NCBI GenBank assembly: GCA_009192285.1
Contig: CM018603.1
Location: 5,205,613 to 5,269,612 of the forward strand
Length of the DNA stretch: 64,000 bases
Origin: Morchella semilibera
Taxonomy: Eukaryota; Ascomycota; Pezizomycetes; Pezizales; Morchellaceae
Direction: 5' to 3'
Part shown: positions 33,503-45,000 of the stretch, piece after piece
Layout: each line of letters opens with the position of its first letter
How positions within the stretch are numbered: the first letter of the stretch is position 1
Made by a program: the position numbers and the translations under genes
Notes under the pieces: model-generated
What the model was told of the DNA's origin: nothing
The model's input: the letters and a program-made list of their open reading frames with translations, nothing else
Database searches by the model: none

Positions 33503-34195
33503 TTACACATTCCCGGACCTATCTGCAGCTGGGACCCCAGGCTCCCGCGCCCCCTGTACCGGCCTTGCAATACCACGCATATCTTGAATATTTCTGACTG
33601 GGTACGCAGCGAGTAAATCAACTGCATCTCTGAAATCCACCATCTGTATGCTCACATACCGCCCCGGATATATATCTATACACAGTCCCGGACCCAAACT
33701 CAGTCCCGGAACCCTCATGACCAGTAGCGACCCTCCCCATGGATGTGTCGCATTTCCTTTTGTCACCGCAGGAACACACTCATTAAAGCCACTCCCATCA
33801 ATCATGAAGTTGTCATTGTAGTACACCCTCAGCGGGTTCTCCCTCCATCGTTTTCTAAGCGCATTCGCCCTCATATCCATCGACCTTGCTATTCTGAAGC
33901 CAAGCTCTGGAAGTACGGCCCTCTCCCATGGCTGGTCCCCATCTTCACCGGGCTGAAGTGGGCAGTCGACCCAGGTGAGGCGTGGTGCCCGAGAGTTTTG
34001 CGGCAAGAGGATACCCAGACGATGTGACGGACTTGGGGGGGTAGTGAAAGTGCTGTAGCTGGCACAGAGGAGCTTGTGTGTGGGCCAGTCGGTTTTTTGG
34101 CAGCTTTTACTACAGTATGCAGAGCTTTTGCAAGCTCCGCAGCGGTTGGGGGCCATATTAGGGCACATGGAGCATTGTTCGGTAGAGTTGGCCAT
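33503..34195 (-). CDS. MYND-type zinc-finger protein, 230 aa
   Basis: The N-terminal 40 residues hold the MYND pattern: CSMCPNM, RCGACKSSAYCSKSCQ, then WPTHKLLC, giving seven cysteines plus the histidine that coordinate two zinc ions. MYND fingers mediate protein-protein contacts. The remaining ~180 residues (WVDCPLQPGEDGDQPWERAV, FRIARSMDMRANALRKRW, LCIDIYPGRYVSIQMVDFRD) match nothing I can name. Fungal genomes encode many small MYND proteins of this layout with unknown roles. Single exon, ATG at 34195. A strong hairpin lies about 200 bp upstream. Not obviously related to the peptide cluster that starts 3.5 kb away. Confidence 0.8.
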   Translation of the reverse strand: MANSTEQCSMCPNMAPNRCGACKSSAYCSKSCQKTDWPTHKLLCASYSTFTTPPSPSHRLGILLPQNSRAPRLTWVDCPLQPGEDGDQPWERAVLPELGFRIARSMDMRANALRKRWRENPLRVYYNDNFMIDGSGFNECVPAVTKGNATHPWGGSLLVMRVPGLSLGPGLCIDIYPGRYVSIQMVDFRDAVDLLAAYPVRNIQDMRGIARPVQGAREPGVPAADRSGNV

Positions 34196-34403
34196 TTTAC
34201 CTATGGTAGGCGTGGTGATAGCTGGAGATGGAGATAGACTGTAGGGGCGGCGAGTATATTAGGCGCCTTCCGTTGCAGCAGCCCCAGTGTGGGCTGCCTG
34301 AATTGAGTTTTGGTCGCCTGAACTGTGGCGTGTGTACCAGAAAGGTACCATATGTTAGTGGCGGCATGGCAGTGGCGTAGGTTGTGGAAGGGGTGTTAGA
34401 CAT

Positions 34404-34516
34404 GAGCGGTGGAGGGTCGGGCGAGAGGGAGGGTATGGCGGGGCTTGGCAGTTTTTACTAGCAAATTGATGCCAAGCCCCGCCATACCCTCCCTCTCGCG
34501 CGACCCTCCACCGCTC
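34404..34516. repeat. Long hairpin: 47-bp arms, 19-bp loop
   Basis: Arms 34404-34450 and 34470-34516 are inverted copies with a single mismatch. The arm begins GAGCGGTGGAGGGTCG and is GC-rich. No flanking duplication is evident. It lies in the 5' region of the MYND gene. Confidence 0.9.
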
Positions 34517-37500
34517 AATTCGGGTTCTGATAAGATTTAAGCTTAGACCCTAGGCTCTCGACCCAAACACCACTATTTTGAGATCCTCACGTCGTAATGT
34601 TCGCCGGGGTTTAATAATTTAATAACAGTAAGCTCCTGCGGGCTTCTATTCCTAGCTAATTCTCCTAGACGTATTGATATATACATGTATATAGTCGACT
34701 TCCTCATCCCTATTATATTAACAGAACGAAGTACATGCCGATATCTTGCCCTTGATCTCCTAATACCAACAAATGAGACTTTTTCTCAATTTGCCAATTC
34801 AAAAGCCGGAATCAAATAATCGTGACTCTCAGAGGTATGGAAGACTTCGGTGGCAATTTATTTCATATCTTTGACAAGCTCTTGGTTTTTTTTTTTTTTT
34901 ACTATATGGATCGTTGTGGTATGGTGGCGGACACGACAACGGGGTCGATGAAAATAGAAGAACGCCAAATCTATCCCTTCACCACAGCCCAATAATTTCT
35001 AGATTCAACCACCGTACTTCTGTGGGGAATCAGTAGGAGAATCAAAGTACGGTGTGTAAATTAAATTAGATTGTGTTGGGTTTCAATTTTGTTCGGCAGG
35101 ACAAAGTTTGTCACCCATACAAATTTGTTAAGGCCGAATTGAAATCCTCATGAGTCAGCACTCGATCTGTCCTTATTAGGATTAATCACTTCCCTAAACG
35201 GGACTGATCAGCGCCGGGAACTTTGCTACTTCTGCCAAGACTGACCCTTTCATACAATGTTCAGGGTTAGGGTTTCTTCGTCTGTAAGGTGCTGTGGTGA
35301 TAGATACTCGGATCCCGCCAAAGAGAAACAGGCAAGCCGATTTTTTACTACCTAGTCCTTTCCCGGTTCCACCGGTCTTCGGCCAACAACGTTTTTTACG
35401 GTGGGAATGCACCCCCGCTCATGCCCTTTATGAGTAGCTAAATCCGCTACATCTTCAATCGAAAATTAGTGAACTGGTCCGTGCCATTACTAAACTCTAT
35501 AATAATCAGAATTGCGCAGCTGACCACATTCATCCAGCTTTTGATTGCCTCTGGTGACTTCCGACGCCAAAGACATTTCGAGGAAGTATGTACCCGGGGG
35601 TGCTGGAAAGTGATGCAACGATCAAATAACTCAACAACCAAGCTAGCTAGCAGAATCTAGAGCAAATCTACGGTAAGTTAGAAGCTGGAGATCCTATTTA
35701 TGGTAAGAGTTGATACGAAGAGCCCTTGCCTCCTTTTATTACTGTCTTCTGCTATAAGTTGTTCTAGTTTTGCGGGCTAAAGGCCCAAATCAATGACTGG
35801 AAAAAACATCCAGATCTACTCTAGAGACTCATATCACACATATGACTAAGTATCTATGTTCTTCAAACATTGTGTAGACTTAAAAATTGAATTTCTGAGT
35901 ACCTTTCCGCGTTTCTAGATCAAACGTTGTGGCTGCGGACACGAGTCTAGAGGTTTTGGAGGAGGAGGTGAAGATTTTGTATTAGATAGAGATTCAGGAG
36001 CGAAGGCTTTGATTAACTGATTAATTCACTGTTCAATATGCTCGAACTATTGCTCGAACCGATGAACCATGAAAACTGATGATATTGATGATGATTAGCT
36101 AAAGGAAGCGAAAGGAAAAGAAGCAAAGAACTATCGCTAACACGCCACGTGACAAAACATCGCCAAGGCGCCAAGGCGCGCTAATCTCTAGCCGCGCTCT
36201 TCGCCCTCGCTTACACGTTGGTTGCCTAATCTTCGCCCTACAACGTTGCAGAAAAATGACCAGCTGGATGTATCTGCGATCACCGACTGGGTCATGAACA
36301 ATATTTCATCGCAGCCCGAGTCCCTTAGTTGGCCTATTGGAGCTCTTAGTTTGTTAAAAACCGGGCCATCTCTCCATTCTATGCATATAGGACGACGGAC
36401 GCGAGAGGCACGTGATTGCTTTAGGCTTGGGTTGTGTTCTGGCGACTCTTTCGACGTCTTGCCCAAGCATGCCCACTGCGGCTCTGCGGAGGATCCCTGT
36501 AGCCTCGATCCCAGGCTCTGTGTGGTGGTGAGCGTTGCGCGCGCAACACCGCGCGCCCAAAATCATAGTAAAATGGAGACTTTCTGTGCTTATAACTCAA
36601 CAACCAGGGCTCGCGTATAATATTCAAGTAGTGGATATGAATGACTGCTGCTTAGAGAATTATCTGAGAGAAAACTGTATTTTTTCGCGGGGTTTTTATG
36701 TTCGTGATTGTTACGCTCGCTTCAATTTCACCAAATCTCGCGATCGAGCCTGGGACGGAGGCTAGGATCCCTGCGCCCGCACCTAATTAGCCGAATCGAA
36801 GCTTGTTTCAAACGTGTCGAGTCTAGATACAGTATTGTGCTCTGTTACCCTCCTGCTGATCTTCTTCCAACGTCAGTCGGTCGATGCACGCTTGCGATTA
36901 TCAAGAACAGCAGCAAAGAATTCGAACCTCTACTCTCTCCGTATGTCTCTCTCACCAATGATCTTTACGTTTATATGGCTCACAGTGTTTGCACCCGAAT
37001 CTAGTCTCTACCCTCGTCTACTCCTCACGCCCCCCTACGCGATGAACACTTCAATTCACTTACCAACGAATGCCAACACCCGGCTGCCCTGGCGCACAAC
37101 CACGCATGAAATACTAGGATGGATTGTTTTTCATGATACCTTTGCGGCCTCTCGCCTATTTCTCGCCTATTTCTACAGATATACAATACGACATGGGTGT
37201 CTCACCCTCGGCTGTGTCGGAGTGGGTGTTGAAGTAAGAGTTGGGTTGGAGTGGGAGTGGGACTAGTGTTCACTTCGGATCATATATACTCAACTAAATA
37301 GTCATTGTCTCCTGAGGTTCGTCTTCAGCCCATAGCTTTCAAGGACGTAACTAACTCCTATCGCAAGAGAGCTTCGTTGGCACATGATCATTTCGGAACA
37401 ATTCGGGAAAGTCCAAGGTCACCGCACACCCGAGTCAGAGTTATCAAAGCGTTGTAATTCCAGTACAAACAAAACGAAAGCCATTTACGATACATCGAGA

Positions 37501-37657
37501 ACCAATCAAATCCACAAATCGCGCGCAAAAAAGTACACGCCAATAGACATCAAAGCTGACAATCAAAAACGAAAAGGGAAAAAAAAGAAATGTTATACAT
37601 ATACATCAATCACATCCTATGTCTTACAGTCTTTGGGTCTTCCTCCGGAATAGTCCT
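34517..37657. other. Intergenic, no gene recognised
   Basis: About 3.1 kb between the hairpin and the 3' end of the peptide precursor. Short frames such as 36222-36620 (plus) and 36814-37266 (plus) lack domains and I do not support them. A short CGCCAAGG repeat lies near 36160. Confidence 0.5.
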
Positions 37658-39432
37658 CTATTTGTCGAGAACGTCGTTAGCAACGTGGAAGTACTCAGTA
37701 GCAGCCTCACGCTTGTCAAGGACATCGTTGGCGACATGGAAGTACTCCTTTGCAGCCTCGCGCTTGTCGAGGACATCGTTAGCGACATGGAAGTACTCCT
37801 TGGCAGCCTCCCTCTTGTCCAAGACGTCGTTGGCGACGTGGAAGTACTCCTTAGCAGCCTCGCGCTTGTCGAGGACATCGTTGGCGACGTGGAAGTACTC
37901 CTTAGCAGCCTCGCGCTTGTCGAGGACATCGTTGGCGACGTGGAAGTACTCCTTGGCTGGCTCGCGCTTGTCGAGGACATCGTTGGCGACATGGAAATAT
38001 TCCTTAGCAGCCTCGCGCTTGTCGAGGACATCATTGGCGACATGGAAGTACTCCTTGGCAGCCTCCCTCTTATCCAGAACATCGTTGGCGACGTGGAAGT
38101 ACTCCTTGGCGGCCTCCCTCTTGTCTAGAACATCGTTGGCGACGTGGAAGTACTCCTTGGCGGCCTCCCTCTTGTCCAGAACATCGTTGGCGACGTGGAA
38201 GTACTCCTTGGCGGCCTCCCTCTTGTCCAGAACATCGTTGGCGACGTGGAAGTACTCCTTGGCGGCCTCCCTCTTGTCCAGAACATCGTTGGCGACGTGG
38301 AAGTACTCCTTGGCTGGCTCGCGCTTGTCCAAGACGTCGTTGGCGACATGGAAATATTCCTTAGCAGCCTCGCGCTTGTCGAGGACATCATTGGCGACGT
38401 GGAAGTACTCCTTAGCAGCCTCCCTCTTGTCCAGAACATCGTTGGCGACGTGGAAGTACTCCTTAGCAGCCTCGCGCTTGTCGAGGACATCATTGGCGAA
38501 ATGGATGTATTCCTTGGCAGGCTCGCGCTTGTCGAGGACATCGTTGGCTACGTGGAAATATTCCTTGGCCGCCTCACGCTTGTCGAGGACATCGTTGGCG
38601 AAGTGGATGTATTCCTTGGCTGGCGCACGCTTGTCGAGGACATCGTTGGCGAAGTGGATGTATTCCTTGGCTGGCTCGCGCTTATCGAGGACATCATTGG
38701 CTACGTGGAAATATTCCTTGGCCGCCTCACGCTTGTCAAGGACATCGTTGGCGAAATGGATGTATTCCTTGGCAGGCTCACGCTTGTCGAGGACATCGTT
38801 GGCGAAATGGATGTATTCCTTGGCTGGCTCACGCTTGTCGAGGACATCGTTGGCTACGTGGAAATATTCTTTGGCCGCCTCACGCTTGTCGAGGACATCG
38901 TTGGCGAAATGGATGTATTCCTTGGCTGGCTCACGCTTGTCGAGGACATCGTTTGCGAAGTGGATGTATTCCTTGGCTGGCTCACGCTTGTCGAGGACAT
39001 CGTTTGCGAAGTGGATGTATTCCTTGGCTGGCTCACGCTTGTCGAGGACATCGTTGGCGAAGTGGATGTATTCCTTGGCTGGCTCACGCTTGTCGAGGAC
39101 ATCGTTGGCTACGTGAAAGTATTCCTTGGCGGCCTCCCTCTTATCCAGGACATCGTTGGCTACGTGGAAATACTCCTTGGCGGCCTCCCTCTTATCCAGG
39201 ACATCGTTGGCTACGTGGAAATACTCCTTGGCGGCCTCCCTCTTATCCAACACATCGTTGGCGACATGGAAGTATTCGGTGGCAGCCTCACGCTTCTCAG
39301 CGGCTTCTATGAACCTGTTAGTTTACTAATATCGAAAACCCCGGAAGGATATGGGGACAAACCAGGAACTGGGAGAGCAAGGACATTGGAGCCGAGGAGG
39401 GCAAGAGCAGCGAGAGAGAGTTGGTAACGCAT
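37658..39432 (-). CDS. Kex2-processed repeat precursor of a predicted dikaritin-type RiPP, 572 aa
   Basis: Two exons. Exon 1 (39432-39363) encodes a signal peptide beginning MRYQLSLAALALLGSNVLA. The intron 39307-39362 (56 bp) has GTTTGT, a CTAAC branch point and TAG. Exon 2 runs 39306-37658. Joining gives PVPEAAEK followed by exactly 32 repeats of 17 residues, consensus REAAKEYFHVANDVLDK, ending LDK-stop. Every junction is Lys-Arg, the cleavage site of the Golgi protease Kex2. Two repeat types exist: EYFHVANDV (23 copies) and EYIHFANDV (9 copies). The first and last repeats have Thr for Lys at position 5. This is the architecture of UstA/PhomA-type RiPP precursors, and the divergent neighbour is an UstYa-like oxidase, the signature enzyme of that class. 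It also resembles alpha-factor-type pheromone precursors, but these lack such a partner. The product is unknown. Confidence 0.9.
37661..39292 (-). repeat. 51-bp coding tandem repeat, 32 copies
   Basis: 32 x 51 = 1632 bp with no indel. Copies are highly similar at the DNA level, with runs of identical neighbours (for example 38109-38280 on the plus strand), pointing to recent homogenisation by unequal exchange or slippage. Because the unit is a multiple of three and lacks stops on both strands, long shadow ORFs appear in other frames. Confidence 0.95.
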
Positions 39433-40814
39433 TTTTGATGATTTGTTGGATTTGAGAAAGCCGGAAACTTCTTGGAGTGAGAAGAGTAGAAAGGATGATT
39501 GTATTGGACTGTTGTGAGGATGTGATTGAGTTGGATGATGGAGACAAAGAAGGCGGGACAAAGGTGGGTTTATATATTCTCTGAACCGAGACTCTCTTGC
39601 CTTGATCACTTGCTGATATCGCGATTTTAGCATTTCCGAGAATATCCCCTCATTGGTAGTGCAGGGGAGCTTCATCCCGCAACCGCTCGCTTCCTGAGAA
39701 GTTGCCGGGGGTGCTGAAAATTGAGTCGACATCTAGTCATCATCTTGGAACCCGTCCATGGTACCGCACACCCCCCTGGTAGTTCACAGAGTCCTCCACT
39801 GTGACCCACTTTGGCATCTGTCAAGGCCACAACCCGTTCAGCCCCCACCACTTCAACTTCTTCACCGAAAACCCGCAGCGTACAATTGTCCCTATCCTGA
39901 CCTCCGGATAATCATACCATCGTTCTCCGACCCTCTAAACATCGTCAAACTAAATCTCCTAGATGAAAACTAATCCCCTACCAACCGTGATACGGCACCT
40001 TCCAAAGCGGATATCTCGTCGGGCATCCTCACTTGTGATGACCCCTCAAGAACCCTTGTGCAACGCATTAATACCTAGTAGTGCTATACATATCTCCCGA
40101 TGAATAATCGTTATACGGCAATTGTCGCAATATCTGTTTTAGACTAGCAAAGGATCGTTAGAATGTTATCGTGGGGCGCTTTTCTTGATAATGCAAGGGT
40201 CCTACCTCCCTACCTCGTATCTTTCGTCGTTTTAAAAGGAATTGATCTTCATACTAGGGGGGTATTTTCTGCTCTGAGAGAGCCAAGTCCCTATTCATTA
40301 TAACAAATCCTACTCTACCTTTGAGAAGAATGAGATTATTGCTACAAAGACTATCCGCACCCTCGTACATATTGTGATTGGTATAATTGATTTTTTGCCA
40401 TTTGTCAAAGACGTTGAGTTACACCGACACCGCCACATCTCAAACTGCATTAGTTACCATTGACCGAGATGTCGTTCCGGGATTCCCGCACCCCCGTATA
40501 TCGGTTATATGCCTGCTGGTTCAATCTATACCACCTGCGGCATATCAACCTCACCTCACCTCATCACCCCCCTCCCCCCCAGCAACTTACATGGTTTCAC
40601 AGCATATTTCGGGACATGGGGCAAATAATCATCCTGCAAGATAATCAAAATACCTCTCAAGCTTTTCACACCACCTTCCTATCATACGATGCCAGGTTAG
40701 GATTACAATATATCAAGACGGCAAGTTTTCCTGGCTCCTCCTCTCTCTCCCTTCTTCCCCCCGAAGGACGCCCTCCTCCCTCTCCACAACCCATTTCTCT
40801 CTGCCATTTTTTGC
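39433..40814. promoter_or_regulatory. Divergent intergenic region between precursor and UstYa-like oxidase
   Basis: 1382 bp without a supported gene. It separates the minus-strand precursor and the plus-strand oxidase and so probably carries both promoters. A pyrimidine-rich stretch (40735-40800), common in fungal core promoters, lies just upstream of the oxidase. No specific operator was identified. Confidence 0.5.
39569..39576 (-). promoter_or_regulatory. TATA-box candidate of the precursor gene
   Basis: On the minus strand the sequence reads AGAATATATAAACCC, about 140 bp upstream of the ATG at 39432. A clean TATA element suggests strong, regulated transcription. Inferred from sequence and position only. 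Confidence 0.45.
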
Positions 40815-42002
40815 ATGTCACCTTTCCCCATCACATTCACGATGTTTCTCACGAAGAAGGGATATCTCCCCATGACCAAGAAGACCGCCGCCTACCGTGA
40901 CGAGTCCGCTGAGCATCTCGTGGGCGAAGAGTCCTCGAGAAGCTCGAGCTCGGAAGAGTTCGTCGTCCAGGAGAAGCGCACTTTGGGCAGCGTCCTACCT
41001 ACCCGCCGGGGACGCATCTTCTTCTTTCTGAATATTGGGCTCTTTTGCGTGTCTTTGATCATTCTTGGGAGCTCTTACAGCTATACATACCGCATGCGGA
41101 ACAATGTTCATAACGCGCTGCTGAAGGGGACCAACTACTATTGTGCGAACACCCTGTTAAACAATCTTCTATTTCCGTACTGACTCATCGGCATAGCTCC
41201 GCTCCTCAATCAAATCGATATCCCACTGTACGATGTCCGAGTTAATGGCTCACTGCTCGATCTGGACGACAACATCTACCGTGCTCCCTCCAGCCCGGAG
41301 GTAGATGCAGCATGGAACCGTATTGCCGACCTCCGACCCGCCTGGGTTACCACAGAAGACGTAATCAAGCTTGGGAAAAGTAGTTCTCACCCCCCCCCCC
41401 GTACCCTCGCAGACCAAACTAATTTACCCCCCTCTTCACATGTAGACCCCAACCTCACTGCCAGATACCCCGATGACTTCGGCCTTGGCCCCGACAAGCA
41501 CATTGCCGAGCTCGACGTCCTCCACCAGATCCATTGCCTCAACGCCATCCGCCGCGACCTCGACTTCGAGTACTACTTCCGCGCCAAATACCCCGACGGG
41601 CAGCTCCCCGAGCTGCACAAAGTGCACACCTCGCACTGCCTATACATCATCCTGCAGCATCTCATGTGCACTGCCTCGACCGACATCGTGACGCAGGCGT
41701 GGGTCGAGGGCCAGACCCACCCCTTCCCCGACTTCAGCATCAACCGCAAGTGCAGGGATTTCAACGCCATCCTAGAGTGGCAGGACAAGAACGTTGTTGA
41801 CCTCGAAAAGTTCAAGGCCTTGAGGAAGCCGGAGGGCCAGGTCCCGGCTAGGATGAGCGACGAGTTCAAGAGGATGTTTGGCGTTGAGGAATGGGACGAC
41901 CACGACCATGGACATGCTGGTGGTGCTGGGGCTGGTGCTGGTGCTGCTGCAGGAGCGCATGGGGAGCATGGGGAGCATGGTGGACATGCTGGTCATAGCT
42001 GA
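40815..42002 (+). CDS. UstYa-like (DUF3328) oxidase with His-rich C-terminal tail, ~355 aa
   Basis: Three exons: 40815-41142, 41197-41379, 41446-42002. Intron 1 (41143-41196) uses GTGCGA, a CTGAC branch point and CATAG; intron 2 (41380-41445) uses GTAGTT and TGTAG. A start at the next ATG (40842) is also possible (346 aa). Layout: ~65-residue cytosolic N-terminus, one membrane segment (about 68-87, IFFFLNIGLFCVSLIILGSS), then the lumenal DUF3328 domain with IDIPLYDVRVNGSLLDLDDN and EVDAAWNRI. Both family motifs are present: HQIHC (197-201) and HTSHC (231-235). These HxxHC motifs define the UstYa family, whose members perform oxidative cyclisation, hydroxylation or desaturation of RiPP core peptides, often at Tyr. 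The last ~35 residues are almost only His, Gly, Ala, Asp and Glu, not a usual feature. Divergent partner of the precursor. Confidence 0.9.
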
Positions 42003-45000
42003 GTTAGTTAGTCGGGTAGTGTAATTTAGCAAAAGGCGTATTTCCTTATCATTATGTTATTATTAGATTAGTAGCAATATTACCCTCAACTCATATGCAT
42101 GCCTATCTCTCCATATGCAGTAAATTAAGCCCCTCCCTCCATATCTAAAACGGTGAAGTCATTTCAAGCAAAGATTACGCTTTCCCTTAGACACTCTATC
42201 CCTCTTCCCAATTAAGCAGCCACTATCCCACGTACCGCCAATCGCAGATAATACACGTCTCCGCAATTCCAAATCCCATGCAAGCCGCCATCTGCTCAGC
42301 ACGCAAGCCCGCCCCCACCCCACCCCACCGCATCAAGAAAGTGCCACACCAAGACAACAGGCCAAGGATGCCTTTTCCATGCACGTTATCTCGCCGATCA
42401 TCCCGAGCGGACCCCTGATCCCTGATCCCTGCCCCTCCCCCAAACCGCCAAGGCTCGTCTCGCTGCAGGTCCGGGGTGTGGCGCATGGGTGCGAATTCTC
42501 CTATTGGCCCGGGGGTGGGCGGGTGGTGGCGCCCGAGTTGTTCCGTGGCTACATGTAGCTAGCTAGCACGTACAGTCAGATGGGAAGGTGGCCCCCCGGG
42601 GGTAACTCTAGAAGCAGATCTTGCTTAATCTACCGCTCGGAGAGATATGGGAAGGCGGTTTAATTCTGCAGAGATTGTGTGATGACCTAGGACTTGGTCG
42701 CCATCGTTCATCCCCCCCCCCCCAATCCAATTGACGGCCGTGGTGGCGGTGGGCGCCTCTCCCTGAACGTTTGGTGGGGGTTGCAGAGAAAACCGCCCGC
42801 CCCCATGCACGGGGTAGGCCGTACTGCGATATCTATCTATCTAACGCTTACATGTACTTACTTACCTGCCCCATCCATCCATCCGTCCATCCGTCCTTCT
42901 ATTGTAATACTAGCTATCGATCCCTCAGTGGGTGTTTCTAAATAAGCTCCATATATATCCTTTGTATGCTGAGTATGCACCCCGGGGGTGATGCAATTGA
43001 ACCCTGGTGTCGCGACCGCCATCTAAGCCATACCCAACCTTTGCATTTCTATTTTTCATGTATGTATGTAACTGTTTATCACACGGCTCCTGTCTCTATC
43101 TGGCGCAATTCGATCTATAGAAACTATTTTCAGCCTTTAGGCGTGGTGGCCAAAATCGCGGTTCTTTCTCGCCGTTGCATCACCTTGAGGACCCCCGGCC
43201 GGCCCAGGGGGTGGATGCAACGACTCACGACCTCAACCACATGCGACCCAATTGTAACCCTAATGAGGCAACATATATCGTATACAGAGTAAAGAATTCA
43301 TCAATCATATTCAGATACAAGAAATCAAGGGGGCGGCTGTGAACCTACTAAGGCCTTGATCACGGTACCTATAATAGTGTAATCCCAAATTAAACCGTAG
43401 CACCACTTTTAGGACCATACATGTTTCAGTAGATGGTATTGTAATGATGATTAACTCGGATGGTGGCCATGGGGGTTGGAGGGATTACTGTGGTGTTGGT
43501 CTGGATGGTGAATCTGTGGTGGCGAGATGGTAATTGATGTTGGGCTGCTAGCAGGGCTCCGTCACCGGGTATCACTCGATATCAACATCTCTTACACTAC
43601 TCGGGTCAGGTAATAAGTGGAAATGAAGCGGTGTAGTTTTTTTACTAGTAGTAGCGAGTCAGAGGTTGTAGTACACGCTGTTCTACCGCACCACACTGTG
43701 ACCCACACAATCCCGACCCCAGCGCACCAGCCACACAACAACCCCCGACCCAGCAAATTACCCCGCATACCGCAGCACCCCAGGGTGTGTACGAGGTTTA
43801 ATTCGTTTAATTCAGTGTGTGTGCTCAAACACCGGTAAAGATATATAGCAGATCGATGTAATCAGAGTGCTGGGCTCCTTCTATATTTTACCGAACCTTG
43901 GCGCCCTCCTCCTTCCTATGAGAGCGGGACCGGGGGTGTGCATGTAGCCCCCCCCCCCCCGAGATGAGGATGAGATGATGTCTGACCGCGCGCGCAGTTG
44001 AAACATGTGCTTCTGGCTCGCTTGGCCTGGAGAGGGAAGGTCTACTACTCTGGGGGTTGGCCGTTCCAGCGGTTGGCTTCTGGCCCTGGTTGGTGCTTGG
44101 TTAATTTACTCCATCTTACTTAGATTATAAGCTTTCGAGGTGGTTCTGTGCGGAGACAACTGTCGACACTACCTAGGTCAGCCGTCAAATCAGTATTACA
44201 TATGGCGCAGGTAAGCCTGGACTGTATTGGCTGTGATTGCATATCGTAGGAATGTTACAGGGTAGCTAGCCACATGTAGTAAGCCATTAGTTGGCAGCCA
44301 AAAAGCTAATCGTCATAGGTCAAGCACACATTGCAAGTAATCACGGGCGCTGATTACACGTGTAGGTAGTAATTAATTAATAACGAACGAATGAAGCTTT
44401 ATCAAATACTCGCGCGGTCAGCAGCGGATTGATTTTAGCCACACACCCTGGGTAGCTTGCCAAGGAGTATTATTCCCGATAGGGGGTTAGCGCGTAATGT
44501 GCCCCTCCCCCCCCCAACCCCAACCCCAGGTCGGTGCGGTTCCGGGTTAACGTGAGATTGAGATGTGAGTAGGTGTGTGGAATGTAGATTAATGAGGCAG
44601 CCCTCATTGTGGTGATTTGAATTAAAGAGGAGGGAGAGGAGAGATTCCCCTGCGTTGTGTCAGCACCCTAAACAGACCTCGGTTTGATGCTTGTAATTAT
44701 GTACATTACTCGACAACACACTGTATCGCGAGAATTAATAAATAATTACAACTACCTGTACTACATGTAGCTAGCCTGGCGGACCCTGGGAGGCTATAGT
44801 AATACCGACCTTCCAACTGCCAGTCGGATGAATTGCAGACGATAGCACTGCGGATGATTCGGATGGCTGAACACTAACGCGTTGATAAGCATTACACTAG
44901 TCACGACCACTCACTCCACTACGGGCGATCAACGGTCTCTTAACCTTCATTAGGTATGAGACAAGGCCGTGCGGTGTGTGATTACCGCCACAAAAACGCC

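Noticed and set aside
37661-39292. CRISPR-like array
   Set aside because: The units are contiguous coding repeats without unique spacers, in a eukaryotic gene with intron and signal peptide.
37590-39427. Long plus-strand ORFs (508, 427 and 169 codons) and alternative minus-strand ORFs over the repeat array
   Set aside because: A 51-bp repeat without stops on either strand opens several frames at once. Only the minus frame with the signal peptide and spliced intron gives Kex2 sites and a complete precursor.
37658-39432. Alpha-factor-like mating pheromone precursor
   Set aside because: The KR-EA layout is similar, but 32 copies with two core variants, no typical Trp/Gly-Gln-Pro pheromone core, and a divergent UstYa-like gene favour a RiPP. 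Not fully excluded.
41143-41196. Nonsense mutation (TGA near 41181) in the UstYa-like gene
   Set aside because: A 54-bp intron with GTGCGA donor, CTGAC branch point and CATAG acceptor removes it and restores the conserved SPLLNQIDIPLYDV context.
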